Shown here: positions 15,363 through 24,300 of the stretch, piece after piece | How the letters are laid out: every line of letters starts with the position of its first letter | How positions within the stretch are numbered: the stretch's first letter is position 1 | Assembly: GCA_018268935.1 (NCBI GenBank) | Contig: JAFDVS010000021.1 | Span: 1 to 32,601 of the forward strand | Origin: Acidobacteriota bacterium | GTDB lineage: Bacteria > Acidobacteriota > Terriglobia > Bryobacterales > Bryobacteraceae | Reading direction: 5' to 3' | Length of the DNA: 32,601 bases | Translations under genes and position numbers: made by a program | The notes under the pieces: generated by a model | Told to the model about the DNA's origin: nothing | The model's input: only the letters and a program-made list of their open reading frames with translations | The model's database searches: none

Positions 15363-16136
15363 CTAGTTTGTGATGATTTTCAATTCGGCAAGAATAGCTT
15401 TTGTTTTGGGAATGCGCTGGTGCATGAGGGGCTCGTATTCGGGGGCGGCCATTTCAAGGGCGAAGTAGTAAGTTGCGCCGGCGCGTTCGACGAAGCCGAC
15501 GTACCAGAGGGCAACGGGCTGATTGGGTTCGCGGCAGGCTCCGGTTTTGGCGTAGAGTTTCCAGCCATCGCCGGATTCGGCGAGCATGATGTCTTTGGCG
15601 ATGGCTGTGGTGCGAGCGGAAAGGCCGAGTTTGCCGGTGTTGAGGCGTTCGAGGAAGGCGATTTGCTCGTCGGCGGAGATTTTGAGGCTTGTGCCGAGCC
15701 AGAACTTGTCGACACCGCCGGAGGTGTCCATGTTGCCGTAGTGGAACTGGCGGACGAGGCGCGTTTCGGCGTCGATACCTGCGCGGCGGGCGACCTCCTG
15801 ATAGAACCAGAGGACGGAGTTCTGGTAGGCGGAGCGGAGGGTGTGATCTTTGCCCCAGGAGCCGTTGGGACCGCGGCCTTCCTGTTTGAGAGCGGGATCG
15901 TATTTGATGAGGAAATCGGGGCCGGGGGCGATGCCCGTTTCGAGAGCGATCAACGTGTTGGGGATTTTGAAAGTGGAACAGGGCGGGAATTGCTGTTTGG
16001 CGCGCTGGGGGTTGTGAACGGTGATGGCTTGGGTGGCACTGTTTTTGAGGATGAATGTGGCTTCGATGTTTTTGAAGTGATGATCGAGATCGGCGGAGTG
16101 GAGAGAGACAAGTAGAACGAAGAGGAATTGAATCAT
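15363..16136 (-). CDS. Class D (OXA-like) beta-lactamase
   Basis: The 257-residue protein has every class D serine motif in order: STFK (54-57) with the nucleophile Ser54 and the Lys57 that is carbamylated in this class, SVL (107-109, usual form SxV), YGN (133-135), Trp146 in FWLGTSLKIS, and KTG (197-199). A short signal peptide (MIQFLFVLLVSLHSA) sends it to the periplasm. Length matches the family (about 250-270). By family it hydrolyses beta-lactams. Environmental members differ widely in activity, so resistance cannot be claimed from sequence alone. No BlaI/BlaR-like regulator is adjacent. It is divergent from the Old Yellow Enzyme gene and lies 112 bp upstream of the CHRD gene on the same strand. 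No clear Shine-Dalgarno is seen. Confidence 0.92.
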   Translation of the reverse strand: MIQFLFVLLVSLHSADLDHHFKNIEATFILKNSATQAITVHNPQRAKQQFPPCSTFKIPNTLIALETGIAPGPDFLIKYDPALKQEGRGPNGSWGKDHTLRSAYQNSVLWFYQEVARRAGIDAETRLVRQFHYGNMDTSGGVDKFWLGTSLKISADEQIAFLERLNTGKLGLSARTTAIAKDIMLAESGDGWKLYAKTGACREPNQPVALWYVGFVERAGATYYFALEMAAPEYEPLMHQRIPKTKAILAELKIITN

Positions 16137-16196
16137 GAAGAGGTCATGATAGCGGATGAATCGGATGGAGGGCGGGCCGCATCCTTATGCGTGTAC

Positions 16197-17297
16197 ATGC
16201 CGAAATCGAAACTATTCTCTCCCATTGAAATTGGCGGGCATTCGTTGCCGAACCGGATTGTGATTGCGCCGATGTGCCAGTACTCGGCGGTGGATGGACA
16301 GATGACGGACTGGCACCTGATTCACCTGGGGCACCTGGCGCTATCGGGGGCGGCGGTGCTGACGATTGAAGCGACGGCGGTGGAACCGGACGGGCGCATT
16401 ACATATGGGGATGTGGGGTTGTGGGACGATGCCACGGAAGCGGCGATAGGACGCACGTTGGAGAGCATTCGACGGTGGAGCGGGATCAAGGTGGCAATCC
16501 AACTGGCGCACGCGGGGCGGAAGGCATCGACGGAAGTGCCATGGGCGGGAGGGAAACAATTGCCGGTGGGGCATGAGCATGGATGGCAGACGGTGGCTCC
16601 TTCCGCGATTCCGTTTCATGAATCGGAGGCGGCGCCGGTAGCGTTGGACCGTGCGGGGATGGATCGGATTCGCGAGGCGTTCGTAGCGGCGGCTCGGCGG
16701 GCAGCGCGATTGGGATTGGATGCGATTCAGATTCACAGCGCGCATGGGTATCTGCTGCATCAGTTCCTATCGCCGTTATCGAATGCACGGACGGATGAGT
16801 ATGGTGGGAGTTTAGAGAATCGGATGCGGTTTCCGCTGGAGGTGTTCGAGGCGGTGCGGGCGGCGTTTCCGGCGGAGCGTCCGGTGACGGTGCGACTGTC
16901 GGGGACGGATTGGCATCCGGGCGGGTGGGATGTGGAGCAGTCGGTGGTGTTTTCGAAGGAACTGGAGGCGCGGGGGTGCGCGGCGATTCATGTATCGAGC
17001 GGAGGGCTGACGGCGAAGCAGCAGATACCGGTGGCTCCGGGGTATCAGGTTCCGCTGGCTCGGGCCATTAAGCAGAATGTTTCGATTCCGGTGGTGGCGG
17101 TGGGGCTGATTACCGGGTATGACCAGGCGGAAGCGATTGTGGCGAATGGGGACGCGGATATGATTGCGCTGGCTCGGACGGTGCTGTATGACCCGCGGTG
17201 GCCGTGGCATGCGGCGGCGCATTTGGGGGCGCAGGTGAAGGCTCCGAATCAATATTTGCGAAGCCAGCCGAGCCGGTACAAGGAGTTATTTGGATAA
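16197..17297 (+). CDS. NADPH-dependent flavin oxidoreductase, Old Yellow Enzyme family (YqjM/NamA-like)
   Basis: The protein has 366 residues from the ATG at 16197 and is a TIM-barrel FMN enzyme that reduces activated C=C bonds in the cytosol. Diagnostic features are PMCQYS near the N-terminus with Cys27 and Tyr29 (the YqjM Cys26/Tyr28 pair of class III enzymes), QLAHAGRK, the substrate-binding His180 and His183 in IHSAHGYLLHQFLSP, and NARTDEYGGSLENRMRF. The open frame extends upstream to 16128, but that would run into the divergent beta-lactamase start, and the family normally begins close to KLFSPIEIGG. No good Shine-Dalgarno precedes 16197, so the start is less certain than the identity. 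The physiological substrate is unknown. Confidence 0.93.
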   Translation: MPKSKLFSPIEIGGHSLPNRIVIAPMCQYSAVDGQMTDWHLIHLGHLALSGAAVLTIEATAVEPDGRITYGDVGLWDDATEAAIGRTLESIRRWSGIKVAIQLAHAGRKASTEVPWAGGKQLPVGHEHGWQTVAPSAIPFHESEAAPVALDRAGMDRIREAFVAAARRAARLGLDAIQIHSAHGYLLHQFLSPLSNARTDEYGGSLENRMRFPLEVFEAVRAAFPAERPVTVRLSGTDWHPGGWDVEQSVVFSKELEARGCAAIHVSSGGLTAKQQIPVAPGYQVPLARAIKQNVSIPVVAVGLITGYDQAEAIVANGDADMIALARTVLYDPRWPWHAAAHLGAQVKAPNQYLRSQPSRYKELFG

Positions 17298-17311
17298 GTG
17301 ACGCTTTTTGA

Positions 17312-17366
17312 CTCCTGTTTACGACTGTGGGAGTAAGGGGCGGCCGAGGCCGCCTCAAACAGGAGG
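17312..17366 (+). promoter_or_regulatory. 5' leader stem that sequesters the Shine-Dalgarno of the PEP-CTERM gene
   Basis: CTCCTGTTT (17312-17320) is perfectly complementary to AAACAGGAG (17357-17365), which overlaps the AGGAGG Shine-Dalgarno (17361-17366) of the gene starting at 17374. A second, GC-only hairpin (17339-17345 with 17348-17354) sits inside the loop. In the folded state the ribosome site would be blocked, so this could act as a translational switch. No ligand-binding core of a known riboswitch class is recognised. Confidence 0.5.
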
Positions 17367-17373
17367 AATCACG

Positions 17374-18138
17374 ATGACTCGACTGGGTATTCGGATGGTT
17401 GGGGTGTGCGCGTGCTTGTTGCTTGGTGTGGGTGGAGGGCAGGCATCGGTGTTGTCGCCGGCATTGGTTGGGGGCAGCATCTTTTTTAATCTGTCGCCGC
17501 CGCCGAGGGTGAACTTCACGACTTTCGGGACGCATTCGTTGACGGGGCCGGGCGGGTTGGTGCAATTCACGGCAACGCCGCAGCCCGCACCATCGTTGTT
17601 GGCGGAGGTAACGGCGGAAGCGGGGCTCTTTAATCGTTCGACTGGATCGCTGATTTATCAGATGGAAGTGCTGGGGCCTGGCGGGAGTGTGGCGGTGTCG
17701 GTGCAGGCGGCGGGAAGTGCGAGCGCATCGTCGCCAGTGGGGAATCCATTTTCGGGATTCGCGCTGAAGGCGTTGTGGCGATTTGAGGACCTGAGTACGG
17801 CGTCGCTGCTGGTGAATGATGAGGGGATCAATACGCCGGCGCTGACGGGGAGTTTCAGCGAATCGTTTGCGAAGACGTATGACATGATGCTGACGGTGGG
17901 GCATGTTTATCGTGTGACGCTGGTGGCGGATGTGGGTGCGGGGCCGGGGTCGAGTGGAAAGGCGAGCGGGACGGCGTTTATTGATCCGATCTTCACGTTT
18001 GGGCCGGGGGTGGGACCGGAGTTTTCGTTCAATCTCAGCGACGGGATCGGGAATTCGGGCGTGCCGGAACCGGGGACGCTGGGGCTGATGGTGGCTGGGG
18101 CTTTGGGGATTGGGGTGTGGCGCATGCGACGGGGATGA
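17374..18138 (+). CDS. PEP-CTERM sorting-signal protein
   Basis: The 254-residue exported protein has a signal peptide (MTRLGIRMVGVCACLLLGV...QAS), a Gly/Ser/Thr-rich body with predicted beta character, and a C-terminal sorting signal VPEPGTLGLMVAGALGIGVW followed by RMRRG: the PEP motif, a hydrophobic helix and a basic tail. Such proteins are handled by an exosortase (not in this window) and end up on or outside the outer surface, often in exopolysaccharide-producing bacteria. AGGAGG lies 7 bases before the ATG at 17374, so that start is firm; the frame open to 17308 is ignored. The leader can fold over this Shine-Dalgarno. The body has no recognised domain. Confidence 0.88.
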   Translation: MTRLGIRMVGVCACLLLGVGGGQASVLSPALVGGSIFFNLSPPPRVNFTTFGTHSLTGPGGLVQFTATPQPAPSLLAEVTAEAGLFNRSTGSLIYQMEVLGPGGSVAVSVQAAGSASASSPVGNPFSGFALKALWRFEDLSTASLLVNDEGINTPALTGSFSESFAKTYDMMLTVGHVYRVTLVADVGAGPGSSGKASGTAFIDPIFTFGPGVGPEFSFNLSDGIGNSGVPEPGTLGLMVAGALGIGVWRMRRG

Positions 18139-18183
18139 TGTGGGTGGAAGGAATGTGCCTGTCGTGCTTGTGGCTCGGCGGCT

Positions 18184-18263
18184 CGTTCTTGGTTCGTCGT
18201 ATCTTGTGGGCACCGATTCGGGCCGATGCGGAGTGGTGTACACCGATGTCTCGCGGAGGATTC
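18184..18263. repeat. 80-bp dispersed repeat, copy 2
   Basis: Same length and orientation as 12968-13047, with the longest identical block at the right end (18237-18263). It lies between the PEP-CTERM gene and the tRNA-Arg gene. The rest of the 18139-18343 gap shows no gene that I can support. Confidence 0.8.
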
Positions 18264-18343
18264 GGAGAGATTTGGATGGGACGTGCGGGCTGACAAGCAC
18301 CACTTTTCGCGTGAAGGTGGGGGGAACTTGTTGCAGTGAGAGG

Positions 18344-18420
18344 TGGTAGGCCCGGCTGGACTCGAACCAGCGACCCTCTGCTTAGAAGGCAGATGCTCTA
18401 TCCACCTGAGCTACGGGCCC
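18344..18420 (-). tRNA. tRNA-Arg (anticodon UCU)
   Basis: The minus strand folds as a complete cloverleaf of 77 bases including an encoded CCA (18344-18346). The acceptor stem GGGCCCG pairs with CGGGCCT (one G-U), and the anticodon stem TCTGC/GCAGA closes a CTTCTAA loop whose anticodon is TCT. The T-arm is GCTGG-TTCGAGT-CCAGC. It decodes AGA (and AGG by wobble). There is no tRNA cluster and no integrase or attachment-site duplication next to it. Confidence 0.97.
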
Positions 18421-18473
18421 GCTCCATTGTTATTTTAGCAGCAGGGGGGTTGGTGGATAATGGGAAATTGAGG

Positions 18474-19331
18474 ATGCGCACGATACTCTTTGGTTTCACC
18501 CTGCTGGCGGTGTCGCTGGCGGCACAGGATTGGAAGACGGCGACGACGTTGCCAGCTCTGGACATGAGCGGGTTGACGGAGGCGCAGAAAACCGCCGTGC
18601 TGAAGATACTGCGTGAGGAATCGTGCGCGTGCACGTGCAATATGAAGGTGGCCGAGTGCCGGGTGAAGGATCCGGCGTGTTCGGATAGCAGGCTTCTGGC
18701 GGCGATGGCGGCGGCGGAAATGCGCGCGGGGCGGAGCGTGGAACAGGTACGGGCGTCGCTGCGCAATTCGGAATTGATGAAAGCGCGGCGGGCATCGATG
18801 CTGGGCGAACAGGTGGCGCTGAATGTGAATGGCGCGCCGGCGACGGGGGCGGCGAAGGCTCGGATCACGATTGTGGAGTTTTCGGATTTTCAGTGTCCTT
18901 ATTGCCGGGTGGCGGCGACGAAGATCTACGACATTCTGAAGATGTATCCGAATGATGTGCGGCTGGTGTTCAAGCAGTATCCGCTGGAGGCGCACTCACA
19001 GGCCGAGTTGGCGGCACAGGCATCGCTGGCGGCGCATGCGCAGGGGAAGTTCTGGCCTTTGCACGATAAGATGTTTGCGAATTCGAAGGCGATTAATAAG
19101 ACGAATATTCTGGTGTGGGCGCGGGAGCTGGGGTTGGATATGGCTCGGTTTTCTGCGGAGTTGGATGGTGGGAAATACAAGGCACAGGTGCAGCGGGAAT
19201 TGGAAGAGGGGATTGCGGCGGGGGTATCGGGGACTCCTACGTTCTTTATTAATGGAAAGCAGTTCCGGGCTCAGATTGAGCCGGAGTTGTTGAAGCCGGT
19301 GTTGGATGAGGAATTGAAGAAGGCCCGGTGA
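18474..19331 (+). CDS. Exported DsbA-like thiol:disulfide oxidoreductase with Cys-rich N-terminal segment
   Basis: The protein has 285 residues from the ATG at 18474. After a signal peptide (MRTILFGFTLLAVSLAAQ) a helical segment carries five Cys (51, 53, 55, 62, 69) in the pattern CxCxC-x6-C-x6-C. It is followed by a thioredoxin-fold domain of the DsbA/Thioredoxin_4 type with active site CPYC (141-144) in FSDFQCPYC and the cis-Pro loop GVSGTPTFFINGK. It probably makes or repairs disulfides in the periplasm. The N-terminal Cys segment could be a metal or redox site; I do not know its role. The open frame runs upstream through the tRNA gene to 18336, so that extension is rejected. Only GAGG directly before the ATG resembles a Shine-Dalgarno. 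Confidence 0.9.
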   Translation: MRTILFGFTLLAVSLAAQDWKTATTLPALDMSGLTEAQKTAVLKILREESCACTCNMKVAECRVKDPACSDSRLLAAMAAAEMRAGRSVEQVRASLRNSELMKARRASMLGEQVALNVNGAPATGAAKARITIVEFSDFQCPYCRVAATKIYDILKMYPNDVRLVFKQYPLEAHSQAELAAQASLAAHAQGKFWPLHDKMFANSKAINKTNILVWARELGLDMARFSAELDGGKYKAQVQRELEEGIAAGVSGTPTFFINGKQFRAQIEPELLKPVLDEELKKAR

Positions 19332-19347
19332 GCTTGGGGTTGGTTAC

Positions 19348-19369
19348 GCGCCGGCCTGGAGGCCCGCGC
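19348..19369. terminator. GC-rich hairpin between convergent genes
   Basis: GCGC-C-GGCCT (19348-19357) pairs with AGGCC-C-GCGC (19360-19369) with one C-C mismatch. It fills the 47-bp gap between the stops of the DsbA-like gene and the YVTN gene. There is no T-run on either side, so it is only a probable terminator. Confidence 0.45.
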
Positions 19370-19378
19370 CACCGCTGG

Positions 19379-20350
19379 TTACGGGACTTCGACGATGGTG
19401 TCGGGGCCGTGGTTTTTGGGTGTGTCGAAGAGTTTGGTGACTTTGCGCGTGGCGACGTCGGCGATGGCGATTTTGTCGCTGTCCTGGATGCCGAGATAGG
19501 CGCGCTTGCCGTCGCGGGAGAGGTAGAGCGAGAGCGGGCGGCCGGGGAGTTTGGCGTGAGCCAGTTCCTTGCGTGAGGCGATGTCAGCGAAGGCGACGGC
19601 GTCTTCCTGCCAGTTGTACACCAGCATTTTCTCATCGGGAGTGAGGGCGAGGCGGGCGGGTGCGCCTCCGGTGGGGATGTTGCCGATGACTTGTTGTTTG
19701 GCGGTGTCGATGATGGCGATGCGGTTTTCCTGGGAGATGGTGAGGTAGACGATTTTCTGGTCGCGGGTCATGACTGCGCCTTGCGGGTTTTTGCCGACGG
19801 GGATGAGTTTGACGGCTCCGGTGGCGAGGGTGACGATGGCGAGGGCGCCGGTGCCGGAGTTGCTGACCCAGGCGGTTTCGTGGCGCGGGCCGAAGATGGC
19901 CATGTGGGGGCTGGCGCCCTGGACGTCGAATTTGCGGATGACTTTGCGGGCGGCGGGATCGATGAGGAGGAGGCCGTAGGGGTTTTCGATGGTGGAGATG
20001 ATGTGGCCGGTTTTGGGGTTGAGGTCCATGCCGTGGGGGCGGCGGTAATTGCCGAGATCGATGATGCCTGCTTTCTTGCGGGCGGCGACGTCGATGATGG
20101 AGATGGTGTTCCAGCCTTCGCCTTTGTCGGTCATCCAGAGCATGCCGTTATCGGAAACATAGAGAAACTTGCGATCGGGGGAGAACATCAGTTCATGGGG
20201 GTGGCTTCCGACTTTGATTTCGCCGGTGCGTTTGCCGGTGGCGTCGTAGAAGGCGACCATGCCCGCTTTCTTTTCGACGACGGCGATGTCCTGGGCGGCG
20301 AGCGTGGCGGCGAGCGTGGCGGCGAGGGCTGCGAGTAGAAGGCGATGCAT
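19379..20350 (-). CDS. Exported YVTN-type beta-propeller repeat protein
   Basis: The protein has 323 residues from the ATG at 20350, starting with the signal peptide MHRLLLAALAATLAATLAAQ. The body is a run of about seven short repeats of the type D-x-A-x-R-K (IIDVAARKKAGI, IDPAARKVIRKF, IIDTAKQQVIGNI, FADIASRKELA, IADVATRKVTKL), each preceded by a SPDRKFLYVSD or TPDEKMLVYN-like turn, as in YVTN/lactonase-like propellers. No catalytic residues are recognised; binding or a scaffold role in the periplasm is the usual guess. A longer frame to 20386 would put 12 residues before the signal peptide and is not preferred. No Shine-Dalgarno is visible. It is divergent from msrP with 68 bp between them. 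Confidence 0.82.
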   Translation of the reverse strand: MHRLLLAALAATLAATLAAQDIAVVEKKAGMVAFYDATGKRTGEIKVGSHPHELMFSPDRKFLYVSDNGMLWMTDKGEGWNTISIIDVAARKKAGIIDLGNYRRPHGMDLNPKTGHIISTIENPYGLLLIDPAARKVIRKFDVQGASPHMAIFGPRHETAWVSNSGTGALAIVTLATGAVKLIPVGKNPQGAVMTRDQKIVYLTISQENRIAIIDTAKQQVIGNIPTGGAPARLALTPDEKMLVYNWQEDAVAFADIASRKELAHAKLPGRPLSLYLSRDGKRAYLGIQDSDKIAIADVATRKVTKLFDTPKNHGPDTIVEVP

Positions 20351-20418
20351 CAAAGGAAGGATATCGGGAATAAACGGGTTTCGCAAAGGGATAGAATGAG
20401 GGGAAGAAAGGCTGGACG

Positions 20419-21348
20419 ATGCTGATCAAGATTCTTAAGGGCTGGGAGATGCCTGAGCGCGAGGCGACTCCGGAGCATGTGTTTTTGAACCGCCGGGAGA
20501 TCCTGAAAGCGGCTGGCTTTCTGGGGGCGGAGCGATTGCTGGCGGGGGCTGAAGGAACGGGGTTGTATCCGGCGAAGAAGAATGGGGAGTTCACGCTGGA
20601 CCGTCCGGTGACGGAGGAGTTCGCGGCGACGGGGTACAACAACTTCTACGAGTTCGATGCGCAGGACAAGCAGGCGGTGCGGCACAAGGTGGACAAGTTC
20701 GTGATCAGCCCGTGGAAGATTGAAGTGAGCGGGTTGACGGCGAAGCCGCAGACTTTGGATGTGGACGATTTGCTGAAGAAGTATCCGCTGGAGGAACGGC
20801 TGTACCGGTTCCGGTGTGTGGAGGCGTGGTCGATGGCGGTGCCGTGGACGGGGTTTCCGCTGGCGAACCTGGTGAAGGCGCTGGAGCCGAAGGCGGAGGC
20901 GAAGTACATCCGGATGCAGACGGCGAACCGGCCGAAGGAGATGCCGGGGATCCGGATTATGCCGTTCTATCCGTGGCCGTACACGGAAGGGCTGCGGATG
21001 GATGAGGCGATGAATCCGCTGACGATGGTGGTGACGGGGATGTACGGGAAGCCGCTGCCGAAGCAGAATGGGGCTCCGATACGGCTGATTGTGCCTTGGA
21101 AGTACGGGTATAAGAGCATCAAGTCGATTGTGAAGATCGAGTTTGTGGCGAAGGAACCGGAGACGCTGTGGCATCAGCAGCAGCCGTCGGAGTATGGGTT
21201 CTATTCGAATGTGAACCCACAGAAGTCGCATCCGCGATGGTCGCAGGCGTTTGAGAAGGTGCTGCCGACGATGGAGCGGAAGCCGACGCTGATGTACAAC
21301 GGGTATGAAAAATACGTAGCGGGGATGTACACGGGCAAGGAGTTCTGA
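20419..21348 (+). CDS. msrP: Protein-methionine-sulfoxide reductase catalytic subunit MsrP (molybdopterin enzyme)
   Basis: The 309-residue periplasmic molybdoenzyme reduces methionine sulfoxide in exported proteins. The N-terminus carries a Tat signal (NRREILKAAG, residues 24-33). Family blocks follow: EFAATGYNNFYEF, the Mo-coordinating Cys133 in YRFRCVEAWSM, VPWTGFPLANLVK, PWKYGYKSIKSIV and the C-terminal NGYEKYVAGMY. Length is slightly below E. coli MsrP (334). AAAGG lies 7 bases before the ATG. The usual partner msrQ, the membrane haem protein that feeds electrons, is not adjacent. The next gene, 16 bp downstream, encodes a secreted CHAT protein and may share the transcript. Confidence 0.95.
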   Translation: MLIKILKGWEMPEREATPEHVFLNRREILKAAGFLGAERLLAGAEGTGLYPAKKNGEFTLDRPVTEEFAATGYNNFYEFDAQDKQAVRHKVDKFVISPWKIEVSGLTAKPQTLDVDDLLKKYPLEERLYRFRCVEAWSMAVPWTGFPLANLVKALEPKAEAKYIRMQTANRPKEMPGIRIMPFYPWPYTEGLRMDEAMNPLTMVVTGMYGKPLPKQNGAPIRLIVPWKYGYKSIKSIVKIEFVAKEPETLWHQQQPSEYGFYSNVNPQKSHPRWSQAFEKVLPTMERKPTLMYNGYEKYVAGMYTGKEF

Positions 21349-21364
21349 GGGAGGAGGCACGCGT

Positions 21365-24300
21365 TTGCTGATCTGGGTGGCGGTGCTGGGGCTTGCGGCG
21401 CAAGCGGCAGAGATCCTTGTGCCGGGGCAGCGGGTGAGCGGCGAACTGAAGCCCGGTGCGGTGAAGGAGTACGCGACGCCGGCGGATGCCGGGTACGTGG
21501 AACTGGAAGTGGACGCTCTGGGGAGCCGGCTGGAGGTGGAAGCGGGTCCGCTCCGGCTTGATCTCTCGGAGGGCTCTGTGCGGGGGAAGGGACTGTGCTG
21601 GATCAAGGAGACGCCGGGTTCGGACGCCATCTCGATTCGGAGTCTGGAAAAGGGGGCGGCGCGGGCTTACGCGGTGCGCCTGACGGCACGGGTGCCCGGA
21701 GCGGGAGACGCGGCACGGGCGAGAGGGTGCTCTTCTTTCGCGGAAGCGATGCGGGAGCGGGATCTGAGGAAGAAGGCGCAGGCGCTCGAACTGGCGAGGG
21801 GGGCGTTTGCGGAAGCCGGCGACTGGAGGCGACTCGGGGAAGTGGGGACGCCCCTCGGCCAGACGCTATGGGAATTGGGCAAGACGGCGGAGTCGATTGC
21901 AGCGCACGAGCAGGCGGTGGCGGCGTGGGAGCGGGCGGGCGAAGGGGGGCGAAAAGCCGGCGCGATGGCGATATTGAGCATCGGCTATGGGCTGCTGCCC
22001 GACAAACGTTCCAAGGCGAAACCTACCTCACAGGTGGCGGCGGCCCTGGCCAAGGAGAATGGGGACGGGATCTCCGAGGCGGCGGCGCTGGTCAACCTAG
22101 TGGACTGGGAGACAAGGGAGGGGGGCGTAGGAAACGGCCGCGAGTTGGCGATGCGGGCCATCGAACTCAGCCGCAAGGCGGGTGATCGCGCGGGGGAAGC
22201 GATTGCCTGGAACAGTCTTGCAGGTTGGCAATTGAACACGTCGGCGGAGCAGGCCGAGCATTCCGGTCAACAGGCGCTGCGGTTGCGGCGGGAGTTGGAG
22301 GATGAAGCGGGAGAGGCGCAGTCGCTGAGCAACCTGGCTGTTGCCTACAGCGCTCAGGGCGATGAATCGAAGTCGCTCGAAACGATGGAGCGGGCGCTGG
22401 AAATCCGGAAGCGAGTGGCGCCGCCCGCCAACGTCGCGAATACGCAGCACAATCTGGGCGTTCACTACGTAGGAATGGGCGAGTTCGGGCGGGGAGTTGC
22501 GCTGTTTGAAGAAGCGATCGGGGTGTGGCGCAGGCTGGGGCATAAGCTGGGTCTGGCGGCGACGCTCGCCGAGTTAGCTGGGCTGGAGGCGAGCGAAGGC
22601 AGCCTCGAGCGGGCGGAGCGGCTGTACGGGGAAGCGTTAGCGCTGAATCGCGAGATGGGCAATCGCAGGGCCGAATCGAACGTTCTGCGAGGGCTCGGCT
22701 TGATTCTGCAGCAAAAGCGCTTATACGCGGCGGCGGCAGAGATGAGGCTGCAGGCCGCACGCATTGCCCGGGAGGGCGGGTTTCAGAAGGAGGAGGCTCG
22801 GGCGTTGGCCGGGCTGGGGCTGAGCTATGCAAGTATGGGCCGGTTGCAGGACGCGATTGCGGAACTGCAGCGGGCCAAGGAGGTAGTCCGAGGCGTGAGT
22901 CTTCCGGACCTGTTGCTGGCCCAGACGTCCCTTGCTAACGTCTTTCGCGATGCGGGGGAGATAGAGGCTTCACTGAAGGAGTTCGCGGAAGCGGAAGCGC
23001 TGGCGGCGCGGATTGGCAGCAGCCGCGATCAGTTGTCGATCAGCGCCGGAAAGACGTTAACGCTGCTTGCGGCTGGTGATGTCCGGGGCGCTCGCGCGGA
23101 GTCGGACCGGGCGCTGACGCTGGTGGAAGAGCTTCGATCGAATCTGGCCACGGGCGCGGCGCGGGCGGAGCAGATGGACCGGCGGCATCGGGTGTTTCAT
23201 GCAGCCGCCTCGGTGCGGATGCGAGGCGGAGAAATTGCCGCAGCGTTCGAGGCGAGCGAGCGGGGCCATGCGCGGTCACTGGTGGATTTGCTGGCGGGCG
23301 CGAGCGATCCGCGCGAACGCAGTGACAGCGCCGAAGAACGACAGTTGCGGGCGACGCTGTCGGCGAAGTCCGCGTTGTTGAACCGCCTGCTGAGCAGTGG
23401 AGCGAAAGCGGCACAAACCGATGGCGTTCGGGCCGAGATCACGCGCCTAGAGGATCAATATCAGGCGCTGCAGAACCGGATGGCCCGGGAACATCCGGAA
23501 TGGGCACGCACGGCACGGCCGGCAACGATGGCGGAGATCCAACAACGGCTGGGGGACGGGGAGGCGGTTCTTGAGTTTCTGCTCGGCACCGACCGCAGCT
23601 ATGCGTGGCTGGTATCGCGCAACGGGATCTCGGGAGTGGAGCTTTCGAGGCGGGGGGAAATCGAGGGGGCGGTGGCGGAGATGCGGAAGCAAATGACGGC
23701 GGAGGCAGCCCTTGCATCCAGGTCGCCGGCCGGATTCACCGCGCTGGCCGCGCTGTTGTTTCGGGGGTCTATCGCGGCAGGGAACCTGGTGAAATTCAGA
23801 AAGGTTTACGTGGTACCGGACGGCGACCTGCACTTCGTCCCATTCGCCGCGCTGCTGGCCGGTTCCGCGGTTGAGCTGGCGATTCTGCCCTCGGCGACGG
23901 TGCTGACGCACCTTCCTCCATCCGGACCGGTCAAGCCGGAGGTGAAGGTGTTTGCCGATCCGGTGTATGAAACGATCGACGGGCGCCTGCGCACGGCGGC
24001 TGCAACTGGCACGACTCGCGCGGGGGAGGCCTACCGCTTTCCACGGTTGCGATTCTCCGGCCGGGAAGCGGCGAGCATCGGGAAGGTTTCGGGCACGGTT
24101 CCAGACACGGGGTTTGCGGCATCGCGGGAGCGGTTGGAACGGGCGCGGCTGGAGCGCTACGGGGTGATCCACTTCGCCACGCACGCCGTGGTGTATCCGA
24201 AGCAGCCGGAGTTGTCGGCCATCGTTCTTTCTCTACAGGACGAGCGCGGCCGCCCTGTGGATGGCTTTATCCGGATGTACGACGTGGCCCGGATGCGGTT

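Noticed and set aside
18336..18473. N-terminal extension of the DsbA-like gene through the tRNA
   Set aside because: It translates the antisense strand of tRNA-Arg; the signal peptide begins at 18474.
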